Shown here piece after piece: positions 1-13,147 of a stretch of 64,000 nucleotides of DNA (its first letter is position 1; each line of letters begins with the position of its first letter). The position numbers were made by a program, and so were the translations under genes. The notes under the pieces are model-generated. The model was not told where the DNA came from. It ran no database searches and was given only the letters and a program-made list of their open reading frames with translations. This DNA comes from Daphnia pulex (Eukaryota; Arthropoda; Branchiopoda; Diplostraca; Daphniidae): assembly GCF_021134715.1 (NCBI RefSeq), contig NC_060023.1:6820001-6884000 (forward strand), written 5' to 3'.

Positions 1-1950
1 TTCTTCAGCGTCGCAGTTGCTGCAGAAACCGGTCGGATGTTTTTTACGTTTGAACAGGCGATAGTTTAGTGGCAGCATGTCGAGGCGAATCTGCGATAAG
101 AACACTTCTTGATTGATTGATTGAAAATCTCGCTTCTTGATTGGCCGAAAAGGGAGGCGAGTCTGGACACGTCTGGGCTATGTCTGTGTGTGAAACGTTC
201 ACATTCCGTTTTCGGCTTGTCCCAGAGGCCTTGCCATTTTTTCAGGAGGAGGTCTTCAACGTTTTCACGGATGTCATTTGTGTCTTTTCTGAAGCTGAGT
301 TCGGGTTCTAGTTCAAGCCCATTTTTGGCAGCACGATCAGCCTGCTCGTTACCGGATATTCCAATGTGGCCTTTTACCTACGAAAAGCTGACAGTTGTGC
401 CAGCTCTGGAAAGTGCTCGCCAGGTGTCCACGGTGCTTGTTTTGACGATGTTGTTGTCTTTAGTTGAGGTGAGTATTTGCAATGCCTTTTTTGAGTCTGT
501 TAGGATAACAAAGCTCCCCAGTGCATGTGCTTCTGCCCACTTTACTGCCAGGTGTATTGCTGCGAGTTCGCTCTTTGCTGTCGCAAAACCGTCCACTAGA
601 CGCTTCTGCTCTACGATGTCTTTCTCTGGTACCACAAAGGCAACAGCACATCGCCCGTCTTTTGATTTTGCTGCGTCTGTGTATATGTGGAACACTTTTT
701 GCCATTTCAGGTCGTTTGGTGTGTACGTCGTGACTTCTGGAAGCAGAGCCTTCCATGGCGGGTACTTGCTGATGGATAATTTCTCGCCTGAGCTCGGATT
801 ATGGTCCAAGGTGTTTGTCATGGACTCGACTCTAGAGAGGAAACACTGCTTGGCATTTTTAAACCATTCTTCTTTTTCTGCCAGCAGGTCAGACTTCACC
901 TCGTACCACCTTATGTAATGTTTGACGCTGGCGAGATTTCTCCTTAGGTACAAGGGCATTTCACCCGTCTCTCGTAGCAGGGCCTCTGTTGCAGTGTCCT
1001 TTGGCGCACCAACCACTATTCTCAGCACTTGTGCTTGGATTTTGTCCAATCTTTTCTTTGCTGTGATAGAGGCGGACTCGATGAGTTCTCCCCCATAGTC
1101 AAGTTTTGAGCGGATCAGGGCCTGGTAGATTTGTAGCATGGGCTTTGCGTGTGCGCCCCATTTCGTTCCAGATATCAAACGAAGTAAATTTAAAACTTTT
1201 GAGCACTTGCTGACGACGTCGTCTATTTCTTTGCACCAATTTAGTCTGCTGTCTAGTGTCATGCCCAGTATTTTGATATACTTTTGCACTTGGATGCTTA
1301 CTCCGTCTATACTGTGATGCTTAAATTTTCAGGTATGTTCCGTTAGGAAAAGACTATTGCTCCGGTTTTCGCTGCCGAAACTAGGAAACCCCAAAGTCTG
1401 AGCTCGTCGATAACATCTTTTGTGTCCTTTTCTTTTTCAGGAAGTGCATGTTTCGGTGCTTCTGCCAGATGAAGATGTCATCGTCGTACAAACCCGACAT
1501 ACAGGAGCGGCGTTTCTTGGCAATGTCGTTGATGAGGATTATGAACAATAACGGGCTGATGACACTCCCTTGTGGTGTGCCGTTTAGGCAAGAGAAGAGC
1601 TCAGACCGAGTTCCGTTTAATCGAGACTTGTGCTTTCCGACCGACCAAAAAGGATATAATCCACTTGAGCATGTTGCCTATTACGCCGAGCTTTTTAAGC
1701 TTGTAAAAAGTCGTTTTATCCAGATCATGTCGTAGAATTTTTCAAGATCTAGCGTGACTGCCATCACACATATCCTTTGTTGTATAGGGCCGATCGGACC
1801 GAGTTTTCGAGCCTCACTATATTGTCCATAGTTTCTCTATTGCGTCGGAAGCCACTCTGATTCGGGGCGAAGGTACCAAGACAGTCTGATCTTGATCATT
1901 CTCTCTAAAACCTGTAAGGGTCGTTCGAGACCTTACTTCACTTATTAAAG
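1..1950 (-). mobile_element. Degenerate non-LTR retrotransposon (RT plus RNase H)
   Basis: Minus-strand reading gives, in order, a reverse transcriptase and an RNase H. RT blocks seen: NQSGFRRNRET near 1850, LDLEKFYDMIW near 1750 (motif A, catalytic Asp), GTPQGSVISPLLF near 1580 and YDDD near 1490 (the second catalytic Asp motif). The RNase H block has YTDAAKSKDG near 690, KSELAAIHLA near 555 and ILTDSKKAL near 500, then KGHIGISGNEQAD near 340. The end carries LPLNYRLFKR and FCSNC. RNase H after RT is typical of I-group elements and relatives. The copy is dead: a frameshift lies between the YDDD block and the next helix, TGA falls near 1330, and TAG replaces the expected Trp codon just before the KGH motif at about 378. 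It is 5'-truncated near 1950 and runs off the window at position 1. Confidence 0.88.
378..1289 (-). pseudogene. RT C-terminal/RNase H open segment of the retrotransposon
   Basis: This is the longest intact stretch of the element, about 303 codons. The first 150 residues are the RT thumb/connector, with ILGMTLDSRLNW at the start, the usual block after the RT palm in this class. Residues from about 195 are the RNase H fold, with acidic residues in YTDA, SELAA and LTDS. The frame is closed by a single TAG where the family usually has Trp before V/I-K-G-H; the same frame then continues for another 40 or more residues with the conserved GNEQAD. It is therefore a nonsense-mutated part of one ORF, not a stand-alone gene. 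Confidence 0.8.
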
Positions 1951-1986
1951 TAAACACAGAAGTGATCATCAGGGGATGACGCTTAT

Positions 1987-2354
1987 GTATTACACACAAA
2001 CTCTAAGCACACAGTACAAGCATACACTGCATAATAGACCAAACGGTATAATCAAGAGGGATATTACCAGAGGAGTAACGCGGCGAAGACTGATTAAACA
2101 TGGGGAATACACGGGCTTTTATACCGCCGAACGCGGAAGTCAACGCGTCGGGAATTGGGGTCGCGTTGGTCACGACATAGCTGCGTAAGCGGCGATGGAC
2201 CGAGTTACTTGGCACAATACGCCCGCCTTTGAACTGCGCGCGCCTGTGTCAGATCACTGTAGATGCGCCGCTTATTGGCTGGTTTCCCGCGCCCTCCCGT
2301 GGCTAGGTCTGGCGATCATTAGGGGTACATAAACGTAGTTCAGCCGATCCTTAC
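1987..2354 (-). repeat. Possible LTR-like segment with a TATA box
   Basis: Read on the minus strand this piece begins TGTAAGG and ends TAATACA, and has a TATAAAAG box at about 2118-2125, as LTR promoters often do. It abuts the truncated 5' end of the retrotransposon remnant. I see no convincing target-site duplication, primer-binding site or polypurine tract, so it may instead be a fragment of another repeat or a non-mobile promoter. The following 2355-2700 is GC-richer than its surroundings and shows no coding capacity. Confidence 0.25.
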
Positions 2355-3090
2355 AAACCTTGCATGGCACCGGGTGACATGACGGCATGACTTTTTGTGA
2401 CAAAGGAAAAATTCTTTTAACAGGGGTTTCCGGACGCTCCGGAGTTCAGACAGAAAGCCGTGCTATCATTGGCTGACTGAGTTTTCCACCTCTGGCCCGC
2501 CCCTTTTCTGGTGGCCGGGAAGAGCAGGTTGCTGGTAGCCAAGGCGCACTAAGCGGCTTAACTCCCGCCCAGAAAAAGGGTTCCCTTTTTATTTTACACC
2601 CTCCAAAGGGAGTTAGCTGAGGAACCAGTGGTTCAGACCGCTTGGTCGCACGTCCCTAATAAGCCGCCCGCACTAGGCACAGACGGGCTAACTTTAAACC
2701 AAGTTCAGAACATGGGTTAAAGATAAAACATTGAAATCAATAAGTGGAAATGAGTAATTAGAACAGAGGAAAGAAAAAGAAACAAGATAAATATAAAAAT
2801 TTGGAGAAAATATTGAACCATAAATAAGTAATCAATGGAGAAAAATGTAGGTTAATAAAGTAAAAATGAGTAATTAATGAATGAAAGTGAGCAATTAGAA
2901 TAGAGAATAAGACAAGAATTATATAAAATCAGATAACATATTTAAAAAAGACCATGAGAATCAGCGTACAAAACTGATTCTTGTTGATTCTAGTTTTTTC
3001 AATCGAATCCCTTATTCATGCACCAACCCTATTGTAAAAAAAAGCGAGATCATTTGGCGTTCGAGTGGTTAGATGGTAAGATATGAAAAA
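2355..3090. other. No gene seen; GC-rich then AT-rich spacer
   Basis: The first 340 bases are moderately GC-rich, with a short palindromic CCGGACGCTCCGG near 2428. From about 2700 the sequence becomes purine- and AT-rich, with loose repeats around GAATAGAG and AATGAGTAATTA. No reading frame, RNA or clear repeat boundary can be supported. Confidence 0.5.
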
Positions 3091-3269
3091 TTTCAGGGTA
3101 AACGTAAGCCGATTTTCAGAGATTTTAGGGCGGAGCCTGTCAGAATTTGTGAAGTGGAAACGTTAAAAAGAGCCATCTGGGCTCTCAAAAGTAGCTGAGC
3201 GTAGTAGCTGACACAATCACTAGAGGCGCTTTTTAAAATTTTACAAATCGGCTAACGTTTACCCTGAAA
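3091..3269. mobile_element. MITE with 25-bp terminal inverted repeats
   Basis: Positions 3091-3115 and 3245-3269 are inverted copies of each other with one mismatch in 25; the outer part reads TTTCAGGGTAAACGT. The similarity continues more weakly inward, so the real inverted repeat may be about 45 bp. The interior of about 130 bp has no coding capacity. Size, perfect-end pairing and AT-rich insertion site fit a non-autonomous DNA transposon. I cannot assign a superfamily because no clear target-site duplication is visible. Confidence 0.75.
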
Positions 3270-3865
3270 CCGGGATAGGGAAGCCAACACAGCCGTGAAG
3301 CGACCAGGAGTCTATAGCTCTGCCAATAGTGCGATTTGCCATATAAACAAACATTTTAAATTTTGTACAGGAACTACGCCGGAAGTGTTTATAGCTCCTT
3401 AGCTAGTGAGCTGATAACAAATTTAACTAGATTTCTGAATTAAACATTCTGATACAAAAATTTTAAGTCGACATAATAATTTTATTAATTGCGTAACAAT
3501 TAAAAAAAGACTCGAGAGAATAATTAATCGATATCTTAGATGCATGACTAATGAGAAGATAAGGGTCGTCTGCTTTCTTTGTGGACGGATTAGGACTTAA
3601 CAGGAACGATAATAAGGACGGCATCTTGGCTAAGAAAGTGCAATAAAAGTGGGGATGATCCCAGTGAGATCAAAATGTAGGGCAAGAACGAATCGAACGG
3701 AAAAACGGACATTGATTTTCTGTAAATAATACAGCTAATAGTCATCAGCGCGGAATATTTTATTGCAATGTTTACAATGCTTGAGCACCGCACATCAGAC
3801 AAAAAGTTGCGGTAGTACTGGCTGGGCAAGGGGGACGGCCATCGACAAACAATCACTTCGGTTGG

Positions 3866-4063
3866 TTTTTTTATCACTCTCCCTCGCGTTCCTGGTGGAT
3901 GACAGCCGAAGCATACGAGATCTCTGCACCTCAGGCTTCATATTGCTGGCCACTAGACTATATGAAAGGGCCCCACAGTATGTTCCCCGGTCTAAATTGA
4001 AGGCCAGGAAAGCGTAGTTTCGGCTGTCATCCGCCAGGAACGCGAGGGAGAGTGATAAAAAAT
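3866..4063. repeat. Long inverted repeat (45-bp arms, 108-bp loop)
   Basis: Arms at 3866-3910 and 4019-4063 match with about two mismatches over 45 bases; the core reads ATCACTCTCCCTCGCGTTCC on the plus strand. If transcribed it would form a long hairpin. It could be the ends of a short DNA element or a fold-back sequence. The loop has no recognisable coding content. The region between this and the MITE (3270-3865) shows nothing I can name. Confidence 0.7.
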
Positions 4064-4091
4064 GGCGACTAGGCTGGGTGGGAAACTTGTC

Positions 4092-4215
4092 AAAATTACA
4101 CTTTACTAGATTTAAAATAGCTCGGCCAATCTAATCCGGAATGTAAATTCCTTTTGGATTGGTATTAAGGAATGGCCGAGCAAACTTTTGTGAGAATTTT
4201 TTTTTTTTAAGTGTA
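4092..4215. repeat. Weak short inverted repeat element
   Basis: A perfect 9-bp pair (GCTCGGCCA at 4120-4128, TGGCCGAGC at 4173-4181) sits inside a looser pair ending in TTACACTTT and AAGTGTA. This looks like a decayed MITE or fold-back, but the outer arms have many mismatches. Confidence 0.35.
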
Positions 4216-5039
4216 GCATTTACCCAAAAAGCGATGCCAAAGACACCCCAAAATTGTAAAAATTTGAAAAACCCAAACTTTAACATAAAATATCTCCCGA
4301 ACGGCAGGGAATATTTAAATTCTGCAAAAACAGGTGAATCCGGAGTAAAAAACTGGATATGCCCGAATTATTTCAGATTATTAAGTCCCATAGTGGAATG
4401 GGAAAAAATGGGGGGGTCCATGGATTTGGTGCGGTTGAGTGGTGGATTGCTTGTTAATAACTAACTACAATGCGTGCCATAACCATTGAAACATGGATGC
4501 ACATACTATATATATTGAAAGTTCATTTTAAACACGAAGAAACCATTAAATTATCACAAATTTTTAATCCGCGTGAAAAATCACACCAACCAAATTAGCT
4601 GGAAATTTTTAGAAATTCATTTAAGTGGACTAATAAGGTTAAAAAATATGTTGAAGTAGTTCAGCATCAGGAGACTCACGATCCGCTTGCCCGGCCCATG
4701 TCCGGATCATGTCCGGCACAACTTCACATTATCTCCACTTATAAACGTATTGTGCTACAGGGCTGTACAATTAAACCTAATTTTTGACAATTTATAGTTT
4801 CACTTAATCGTTTTGATCACTTATAAACAAATGAATTTTGATTATCATTTTGATATACGGAAGAAACAACACTGCGTGCCATAACCTTTAAACCATGGTT
4901 GCTTATACTGTTTTAATTGGAAGTTAATTTAAAACACGAACAAACCATTAAATAAACACCAATTTTAAATCCGTGTGAAAAATCACAACCATTAAATGAG
5001 CCGGAAATTTTTAGAAATTCATTGAAAGGGACTAATAAG

Positions 5040-6080
5040 GTTTTTAAAAAAAATGTTGAAGTAGTTCAGCCTCGGGAGACTCACGATCCGCTTGCCCGGC
5101 CCATGTCCGGATCATATCCGGCACAACTTCACATTATCTCCACGTATAAACGTATTGTGCTACGGGGCTGTACAATTAAACCTAATTTTTGACAATTTAT
5201 ACTTTTACTTAATCGTTTTTATCACTTATAAACATATGAATTTCGATTATCATTTTGATATACGGAAGAAACAACACTGCGTGCCATAACCTTTAAACCT
5301 TGGTTGTTTATACTGTTTAAATTGGAAGTTAATTTAAAACACGAACAAATCATTAAATAAACACCAATTTTTAATCCGTTTAAAAAATCACACCCATTAA
5401 TTTAGCCGGAAATTTTTAAAAATTCATTTAAGTGGACTAATAAGGTTTTAAAAAAAATATTGAAGTAGTTCAGCCTCGGGAGACTCATGATCCGCTTGCC
5501 CGGCCCATGTCCGGATCATGTCCGGCACAACTTCACATTATCTCCACGTATAAACGTATTGTGCTACGGGGCTGTACAATTAAACCTAATTTTTGACAAT
5601 TTATACTTTTACTTAATCGTTTTGATCACTTATAAAGAAATGAATTTTGATAATCATTTTGATATACGGAAGAAACAACACTGCGTGCCATAACCATTAA
5701 ACCTTGGTTGCTTATACTGTTTTAATTGGAAGTAATTTTAAACACGAACAAATCATTAAATAAACACCAATTTTAAATCAGTGTGAAAAATCACACCCAT
5801 TATATTAGCTGGAAATTTTTAGAAATTCATTTAAGTGGACTAATAAGTTTTTAAAAAAAATGTTGAAGTAGTTCAGCCTCGGGAGACTCACGATCCGCTT
5901 GCCCGGCCCATGTCCGGATCATGTCCGGCACAACTTCACATTATCTCCACGTATAAACGTATTGTGCTACGGGGCTGTACAATTAAACCTAATTTTTGAC
6001 AATTTATACTTTTACTTAATCGTTTTGATCACTTATAAAGAAATGAATTTTGATTATCATTTTGATATACGGAAGAAACA
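5040..6080. repeat. Trimer block copied 6845 bp away (11885-12925)
   Basis: Three consecutive units here share unusual variants with the three units at 11885-12925: AATTTCGATTATC, TGGTTGTTTATACTG, and a CATGATCCG change in the second unit. All three landmarks are displaced by exactly 6845 bp (17 units). A single-base length-neutral difference (GTTTAAAAAA versus GTTAAAAAAA) is the only difference I noticed, so the copy is recent. Confidence 0.75.
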
Positions 6081-8303
6081 ACACTGCGTGCCATAACCAT
6101 TAAACCTTGGTTGGTTATACTGTTTTAATTGGAAGTTAATTTTAAACACGAAAAAATCATTAAATAAACACCAATTTTAAATCCGTTTAAAAAATCACAC
6201 CCATTAAATTAGCCGGAAATTTTTAGAAATTCATTTAAGAGGACTAATAATGTTTTAAAAAAAATAATGAAGTAGTTCAGCCTCGGGAGACTCACGATCC
6301 GCTTGCCCGGCCCATGTCCGGATCATGTCCGGCCCAACTTCACATTATCTCCACGTATAAACGTATTGTGCTACGGGGCTGTACAATTAAACCTAATTTT
6401 TGACAGTTAATACTTTTACTTAATCGTTTTGATCACTTGTAAAGAAATAAATTTTGATTATGATTTTGATATACGTAAGTAAAAACACTGCGTGCCTTAA
6501 CCATGAAACCTTGGTTGCATATACTGTTTCAATTGGAAGTTAATTTTAAACACGAACAAATCATTAAATAAACACAAATTTTAAATCCATGTGAAAAATC
6601 ACACCCATTAAATTAGCCGGAAATTTTTAGAAATTCATTAAAGTGGACTAATAAGGTTTAAAAAAATGTTGAAGCAGTTCAGCCTCGGGAGACTCACGAT
6701 CCGCTTGCCCGGCCCATGTCCGGATCATGTCCGGCACAACTTCACATTATCTCCACGTATAAACGTATTGTGCTACGGGGCTGTACAATTAAACCTAATT
6801 TTTGACAATTTATACTTTTACTTAATCGTTTTTATCACTTATAAACATATGAATTTTGATTATCATTTTGATATACGAAAGAAACAACACTGCGTGCCAT
6901 AACCTTTAAACCTTGGTTGCTTATACTGTTTAAATTGGAAGTTAATTTAAAACACGAACAAATCATTAAATAAACACCAATTTTTAATCCGTGTAAAAAA
7001 TCACACCCATTAATTTAGCCGGAAATTTTTAAAAATTCATTTAAGTGGACTAATAAGGTTTTAAAAAAAATATTGAAGTAGTTCAGCCTCGGGAGACTCA
7101 CGATCCGCTTGCCCGGCCCATGTCCGGATCATGTCCGGCACAACTTCACATTATCCCCACGTATAAACGTATTGTGCTACGGGGCTGTACAATTAAACCT
7201 AATTTTTGACAATTTCTACTTTTACTTAATCGTTTTGATCACTTATAAAGAAATGAATTTTGATATACGGAAGAAACAACACTGCGTGCCATAACCATTA
7301 AACCTTGGTTGCTTATACTGTTTTAATTGGAAGTAATTTTAAACACGAACAAATCATTAAATAAACACCAATTTTAAATCCGTTTAAAAAATCACACCCA
7401 TTAAATTAGCCGGAAATTTTTAAAAATTCATTTAAGAGGACTAATAATGTTTTAAATAAAATATTGATGTATTTCAGCCTACGGAGACTCACGATCCGCT
7501 TGCCCGGCCCATGTCCGGATCATGTCCGGCACAACTTCACATTATCTCCACGTATAAACGTATTGTGCTACGGGGCTGTACAATTAAACCTAATTTTTGA
7601 CAATTTCTACTTTTACTTAATCGTTTTGATCACTTCTAAACAAATGAATTTTGATTATCATTTTGATATACGTAAGTAAAAACACTGCGTGCCATAACCA
7701 TGAAACCTTGGTTGCATATTTTAATTGGAAGTTAATTTTAAACACGAACAAATCATTAAATAAACACCAATTTTAAATCCGTGTGAAAAATCACACCCAT
7801 TAAATTAGCCGAAAATTTTTAGAAATTCATTAAAGTGGACTAATAAGGTTTAAAAAAGAAATGTTGAAGTAGTTCAGCCCCGGGAGACTCACGATCCGCT
7901 TGCCCGGCCCATGTCCGGATCATGTCCGGCACAACTTCACATTATCTCCACGTATAAACGTATTGTGCTACGGGGCTGTACAATTAAACCTAATTTTTGA
8001 CAATTTATACTTTTACTTAATCGTTTTGATCACTTATAAACATATGAATTTTGATTATCATTTTGATATACGGAAGAAACAACACTGCGTGCCATAACCA
8101 TTAAACCTTGGTTGCATATACTGTTTTAATTGGAAGTTAATTTTAAACACGAACAAATCATTAAATAAACACCAATTTTAAATCAGTGTGAAAAATCACA
8201 CCCATTAAATTAGCCGGAAATTTTTAGAAATTCATTAAAGTGGACTAATAAGGTTTAAAAAAAAATGTTGAAGTAGTTCAGCCTCGGGAGACTCACGATC
8301 CGC

Positions 8304-9890
8304 TTGCCCGGCCCATGTCCGGATCATGTCCGGCACAACTTCACATTATCTCCACGTATAAACGTATTGTGCTACGGGGCTGTACAATTAAACCTAATTT
8401 TTGACAATTTATACTTTTACTTAATCGTTTTGATCACTTATAAACATATGAATTTTGATTATCATTTTGATATACGGAAGAAACAACACTGCGTGCCATA
8501 ACCATTAAACCTTGGTTGCATATACTGTTTTAATTGGAAGTTAATTTTAAACACGAACAAATCCTTAAATAAACACCAATTTTAAATCAGTGTGAAAAAT
8601 CACACCCATTAAATTAGCCGGAAATTTTTAGAAATTCATTAAAGTGGACTAATAAGGTTTAAAAAAAATGTTGAAGTAGTTCAGCCTCGGGAGACTCACG
8701 ATCCGCTTGCCCGGCCCATGTCCGGATCATGTCCGGCACAACTTCACATTTTCTCCACGTATAAACGTATTGTGCTACGGGGCTGTACAATTAAACCTAA
8801 TTTTTGACAATTTATACTTTTACTTAATCGTTTTGATCACTTATAAACATATGAATTTTGATTATCATTTTGATATACGGAAGAAACAACACTGCGTGCC
8901 ATAACCTTTAAACCTTGGTTGCTTATACTTTTTTAATTGAAAGTTAATTTAAAACACGAACAAATCATTAAATAAACACCAATTTTAAATCCGTGTGAAA
9001 AATCACACCCATTATATTAGCTGGAAATTTTTAGAAATTCATTTAAGTGGACTAATAAGTTTTTTAAAAAAATGTTGAAGTAGTTCAGCCTCGGGAGACT
9101 CACGATCCGCTTGCCCGGCCCATGTCCGGATCATGTCCGGCACAACTTCACATTATCTCCACGTATAAACGTATTGTGCTACGGGGCTGTACAATTAAAC
9201 CTAATTTTTGACAATTTATACTTTTACTTAATCGTTTTGATCACTTATAAACATATGAATTTTGATTATCATTTTGATATACGGAAGAAACAACACTGCG
9301 TGCCATAACCATTAAACCTTGGTTGCATATACTGTTTTAATTGGAAGTTAATTTTAAACACGAACAAATCCTTAAATAAACACCAATTTTAAATCAGTGT
9401 GAAAAATCACACCCATTAAATTAGCCGGAAATTTTTAGAAATTCATTAAAGTGGACTAATAAGGTTTAAAAAAAATGTTGAAGTAGTTCAGCCTCGGGAG
9501 ACTCACGATCCGCTTGCCCGGCCCATGTCCGGATCATGTCCGGCACAACTTCACATTTTCTCCACGTATAAACGTATTGTGCTACGGGGCTGTACAATTA
9601 AACCTAATTTTTGACAATTTATACTTTTACTTAATCGTTTTGATCACTTATAAACATATGAATTTTGATTATCATTTTGATATACGGAAGAAACAACACT
9701 GCGTGCCATAACCTTTAAACCTTGGTTGCTTATACTTTTTTAATTGAAAGTTAATTTAAAACACGAACAAATCATTAAATAAACACCAATTTTAAATCCG
9801 TGTGAAAAATCACACCCATTATATTAGCTGGAAATTTTTAGAAATTCATTTAAGTGGACTAATAAGTTTTTTAAAAAAATGTTGAAGTAG
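8304..9890. repeat. Duplicated dimer within the satellite
   Basis: Units with landmarks at 8304 and 8707 recur at 9111 and 9514, an offset of 807 bp for both. The second unit of each pair shares CACATTTTCTCC and the rare TATACTTTTTTAATTGAAAG. This is a separate two-unit duplication event inside the array. A similar 803-bp dimer step joins units at 13951 and 14754. Confidence 0.75.
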
Positions 9891-12800
9891 TTCAGCCTCG
9901 GGAGACTCACGATCCGCTTGCCCGGCCCATGTCCGGATCATGTCCGGCACAACTTCACATTATCTCCACGTATAAACGTATTGTGCTACGGGGCTGTACA
10001 ATTAAACCTAATTTTTGACAATTTATACTTTTACTTAATCGTTTTGATCACTTCTAAACAAATGAATTTTGATTATCATTTTGATATACGTAAGTAAAAA
10101 CACTGCGTGCCATAACCATGAAACCTTGGTTGCATATACTGTTTTAATTGGAAGTTAATTTTAAACACGAACAAATCATTAAATAAACACCAATTTTAAA
10201 TCCGTGTGAAAAATCACACCCATTCAATTAGCCGGAAATGTTTAGAAATTCATTAAAGTGGACTAATAAGGTTTAAAAAAAAATGTTGAAGTAGTTCAGC
10301 CTCGGGAGACTCACGATCCGCTTGCCCGGCCCATGTCCGGATCATGTCCGGCACAACTTCACATTATCTCCACGTATAAACGTATTGTGCTACGGGGCTG
10401 TACAATTAAACCTAATTTTTGACAATTTATACTTTTACTTAATCGTTTTGATCACTTCTAAACAAATGAATTTTGATTATCATTTTGATATACGGAAGAA
10501 ACAACACTGCGTGCCATAACCATTAAACCTTGGTTGCATATACTGTTTTAATTGGAAGTTAATTTTAAACACGAACAAATCCTTAAATAAACACCAATTT
10601 TAAATCAGTGTGAAAAATCACACCCATTAAATTAGCCGGAAATTTTTAGAAATTCATTAAAGTGGACTAATAAGGTTTAAAAAAAAATGTTGAAGTAGTT
10701 CAGCCTCGGGAGACTCACGATCCGCTTGCCCGGCCCATGTCCGGATCATGTCCGGCACAACTTCACATTATCTCCACGTATAAACGTATTGTGCTACGGG
10801 GCTGTACAATTAAACCTAATTTTTGACAATTTATACTTTTACTTAATCGTTTTGATCACTTATAAACATATGAATTTTGATTATCATTTTGATATACGGA
10901 AGAAACAACACTGCGTGCCATAACCTTTAAACCTTGGTTGCTTATACTGTTTTAATTGGAAGTTAATTTAAAACACGAACAAATCATTAAATAAACACCA
11001 ATTTTAAATCCGTGTGAAAAATCACACCCATTATATTAGCTGGAAATTTTTAGAAATTCATTTAAGTGGACTAATAAGTTTTAAAAAAAAATGTTGAAGT
11101 AGTTCAGCCTCGGGAGACTCACGATCCGCTTGCCCGGCCCATGTCCGGATCATGTCCGGCACAACTTCACATTATCTCCACGTATAAACGTATTGTGCTA
11201 CGGGGCTGTACAATTAAACCTAATTTTTGACAATTTATACTTTTACTTAATCGTTTTGATCACTTCTAAACAAATGAATTTTGATTATCATTTTGATATA
11301 CGTAAGTAAAAACACTGCGTGCCATAACCATGAAACCTTGGTTGCATATACTGTTTTAATTGGAAGTTAATTTTAAACACGAACAAATCATTAAATAAAC
11401 ACCAATTTTAAATCCGTGTGAAAAATCACACCCATTAAATTAGCCGGAAATGTTTAGAAATTCATTAAAGTGGACTAATAAGGTTTAAAAAAAAATGTTG
11501 AAGTAGTTCAGCCTCGGGAGACTCACGATCCGCTTGCCCGGCACATGTCCGGATCATGTCCGGCCCATTTTCTCATTTTCTCCACGTATAAACGTATTGT
11601 GCTACGGGGCTGTACAATTAAACCTAATTTTTGACAATTTATACTTTTACTTAATCGTTTTGATCACTTCTAAACAAATGAATTTTGATTATCATTTGGA
11701 TATACGGAAGAAACAACACTGCGTGCCATAACCTTTAAACCTTGGTTGCTTATACTGTTTTAATTGGAAGTTAATTTTAAACACGAACAAATCATTAAAT
11801 AAACACCAATTTTAAATCCGTTTAAAAAATCACACCCATTAAATTAGCCGGAAATGTTTAGAAATTCATTAAAGTGGACTAATAAGGTTTAAAAAAAATG
11901 TTGAAGTAGTTCAGCCTCGGGAGACTCACGATCCGCTTGCCCGGCCCATGTCCGGATCATGTCCGGCACAACTTCACATTATCTCCACGTATAAACGTAT
12001 TGTGCTACGGGGCTGTACAATTAAACCTAATTTTTGACAATTTATACTTTTACTTAATCGTTTTTATCACTTATAAACATATGAATTTCGATTATCATTT
12101 TGATATACGGAAGAAACAACACTGCGTGCCATAACCTTTAAACCTTGGTTGTTTATACTGTTTAAATTGGAAGTTAATTTAAAACACGAACAAATCATTA
12201 AATAAACACCAATTTTTAATCCGTTAAAAAAATCACACCCATTAATTTAGCCGGAAATTTTTAAAAATTCATTTAAGTGGACTAATAAGGTTTTAAAAAA
12301 AATATTGAAGTAGTTCAGCCTCGGGAGACTCATGATCCGCTTGCCCGGCCCATGTCCGGATCATGTCCGGCACAACTTCACATTATCTCCACGTATAAAC
12401 GTATTGTGCTACGGGGCTGTACAATTAAACCTAATTTTTGACAATTTATACTTTTACTTAATCGTTTTGATCACTTATAAAGAAATGAATTTTGATAATC
12501 ATTTTGATATACGGAAGAAACAACACTGCGTGCCATAACCATTAAACCTTGGTTGCTTATACTGTTTTAATTGGAAGTAATTTTAAACACGAACAAATCA
12601 TTAAATAAACACCAATTTTAAATCAGTGTGAAAAATCACACCCATTATATTAGCTGGAAATTTTTAGAAATTCATTTAAGTGGACTAATAAGTTTTAAAA
12701 AAAAATGTTGAAGTAGTTCAGCCTCGGGAGACTCACGATCCGCTTGCCCGGCCCATGTCCGGATCATGTCCGGCACAACTTCACATTATCTCCACGTATA

Positions 12801-13147
12801 AACGTATTGTGCTACGGGGCTGTACAATTAAACCTAATTTTTGACAATTTATACTTTTACTTAATCGTTTTGATCACTTATAAAGAAATGAATTTTGATT
12901 ATCATTTTGATATACGGAAGAAACAACACTGCGTGCCATAACCATTAAACCTTGGTTGCATATACTGTTTTAATTGGAAGTTAATTTTAAACACGAACAA
13001 ATCCTTAAATAAACACCAATTTTAAATCAGTGTGAAAAATCACACCCATTAAATTAGCCGGAAATTTTTAGAAATTCATTAAAGTGGACTAATAAGGTTT
13101 AAAAAAAAATGTTGAAGTAGTTCAGCCTCGGGAGACTCACGATCCGC

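Noticed and set aside
121..918. 265-codon plus-strand frame
   Set aside because: It is the antisense shadow of the retrotransposon RNase H frame.
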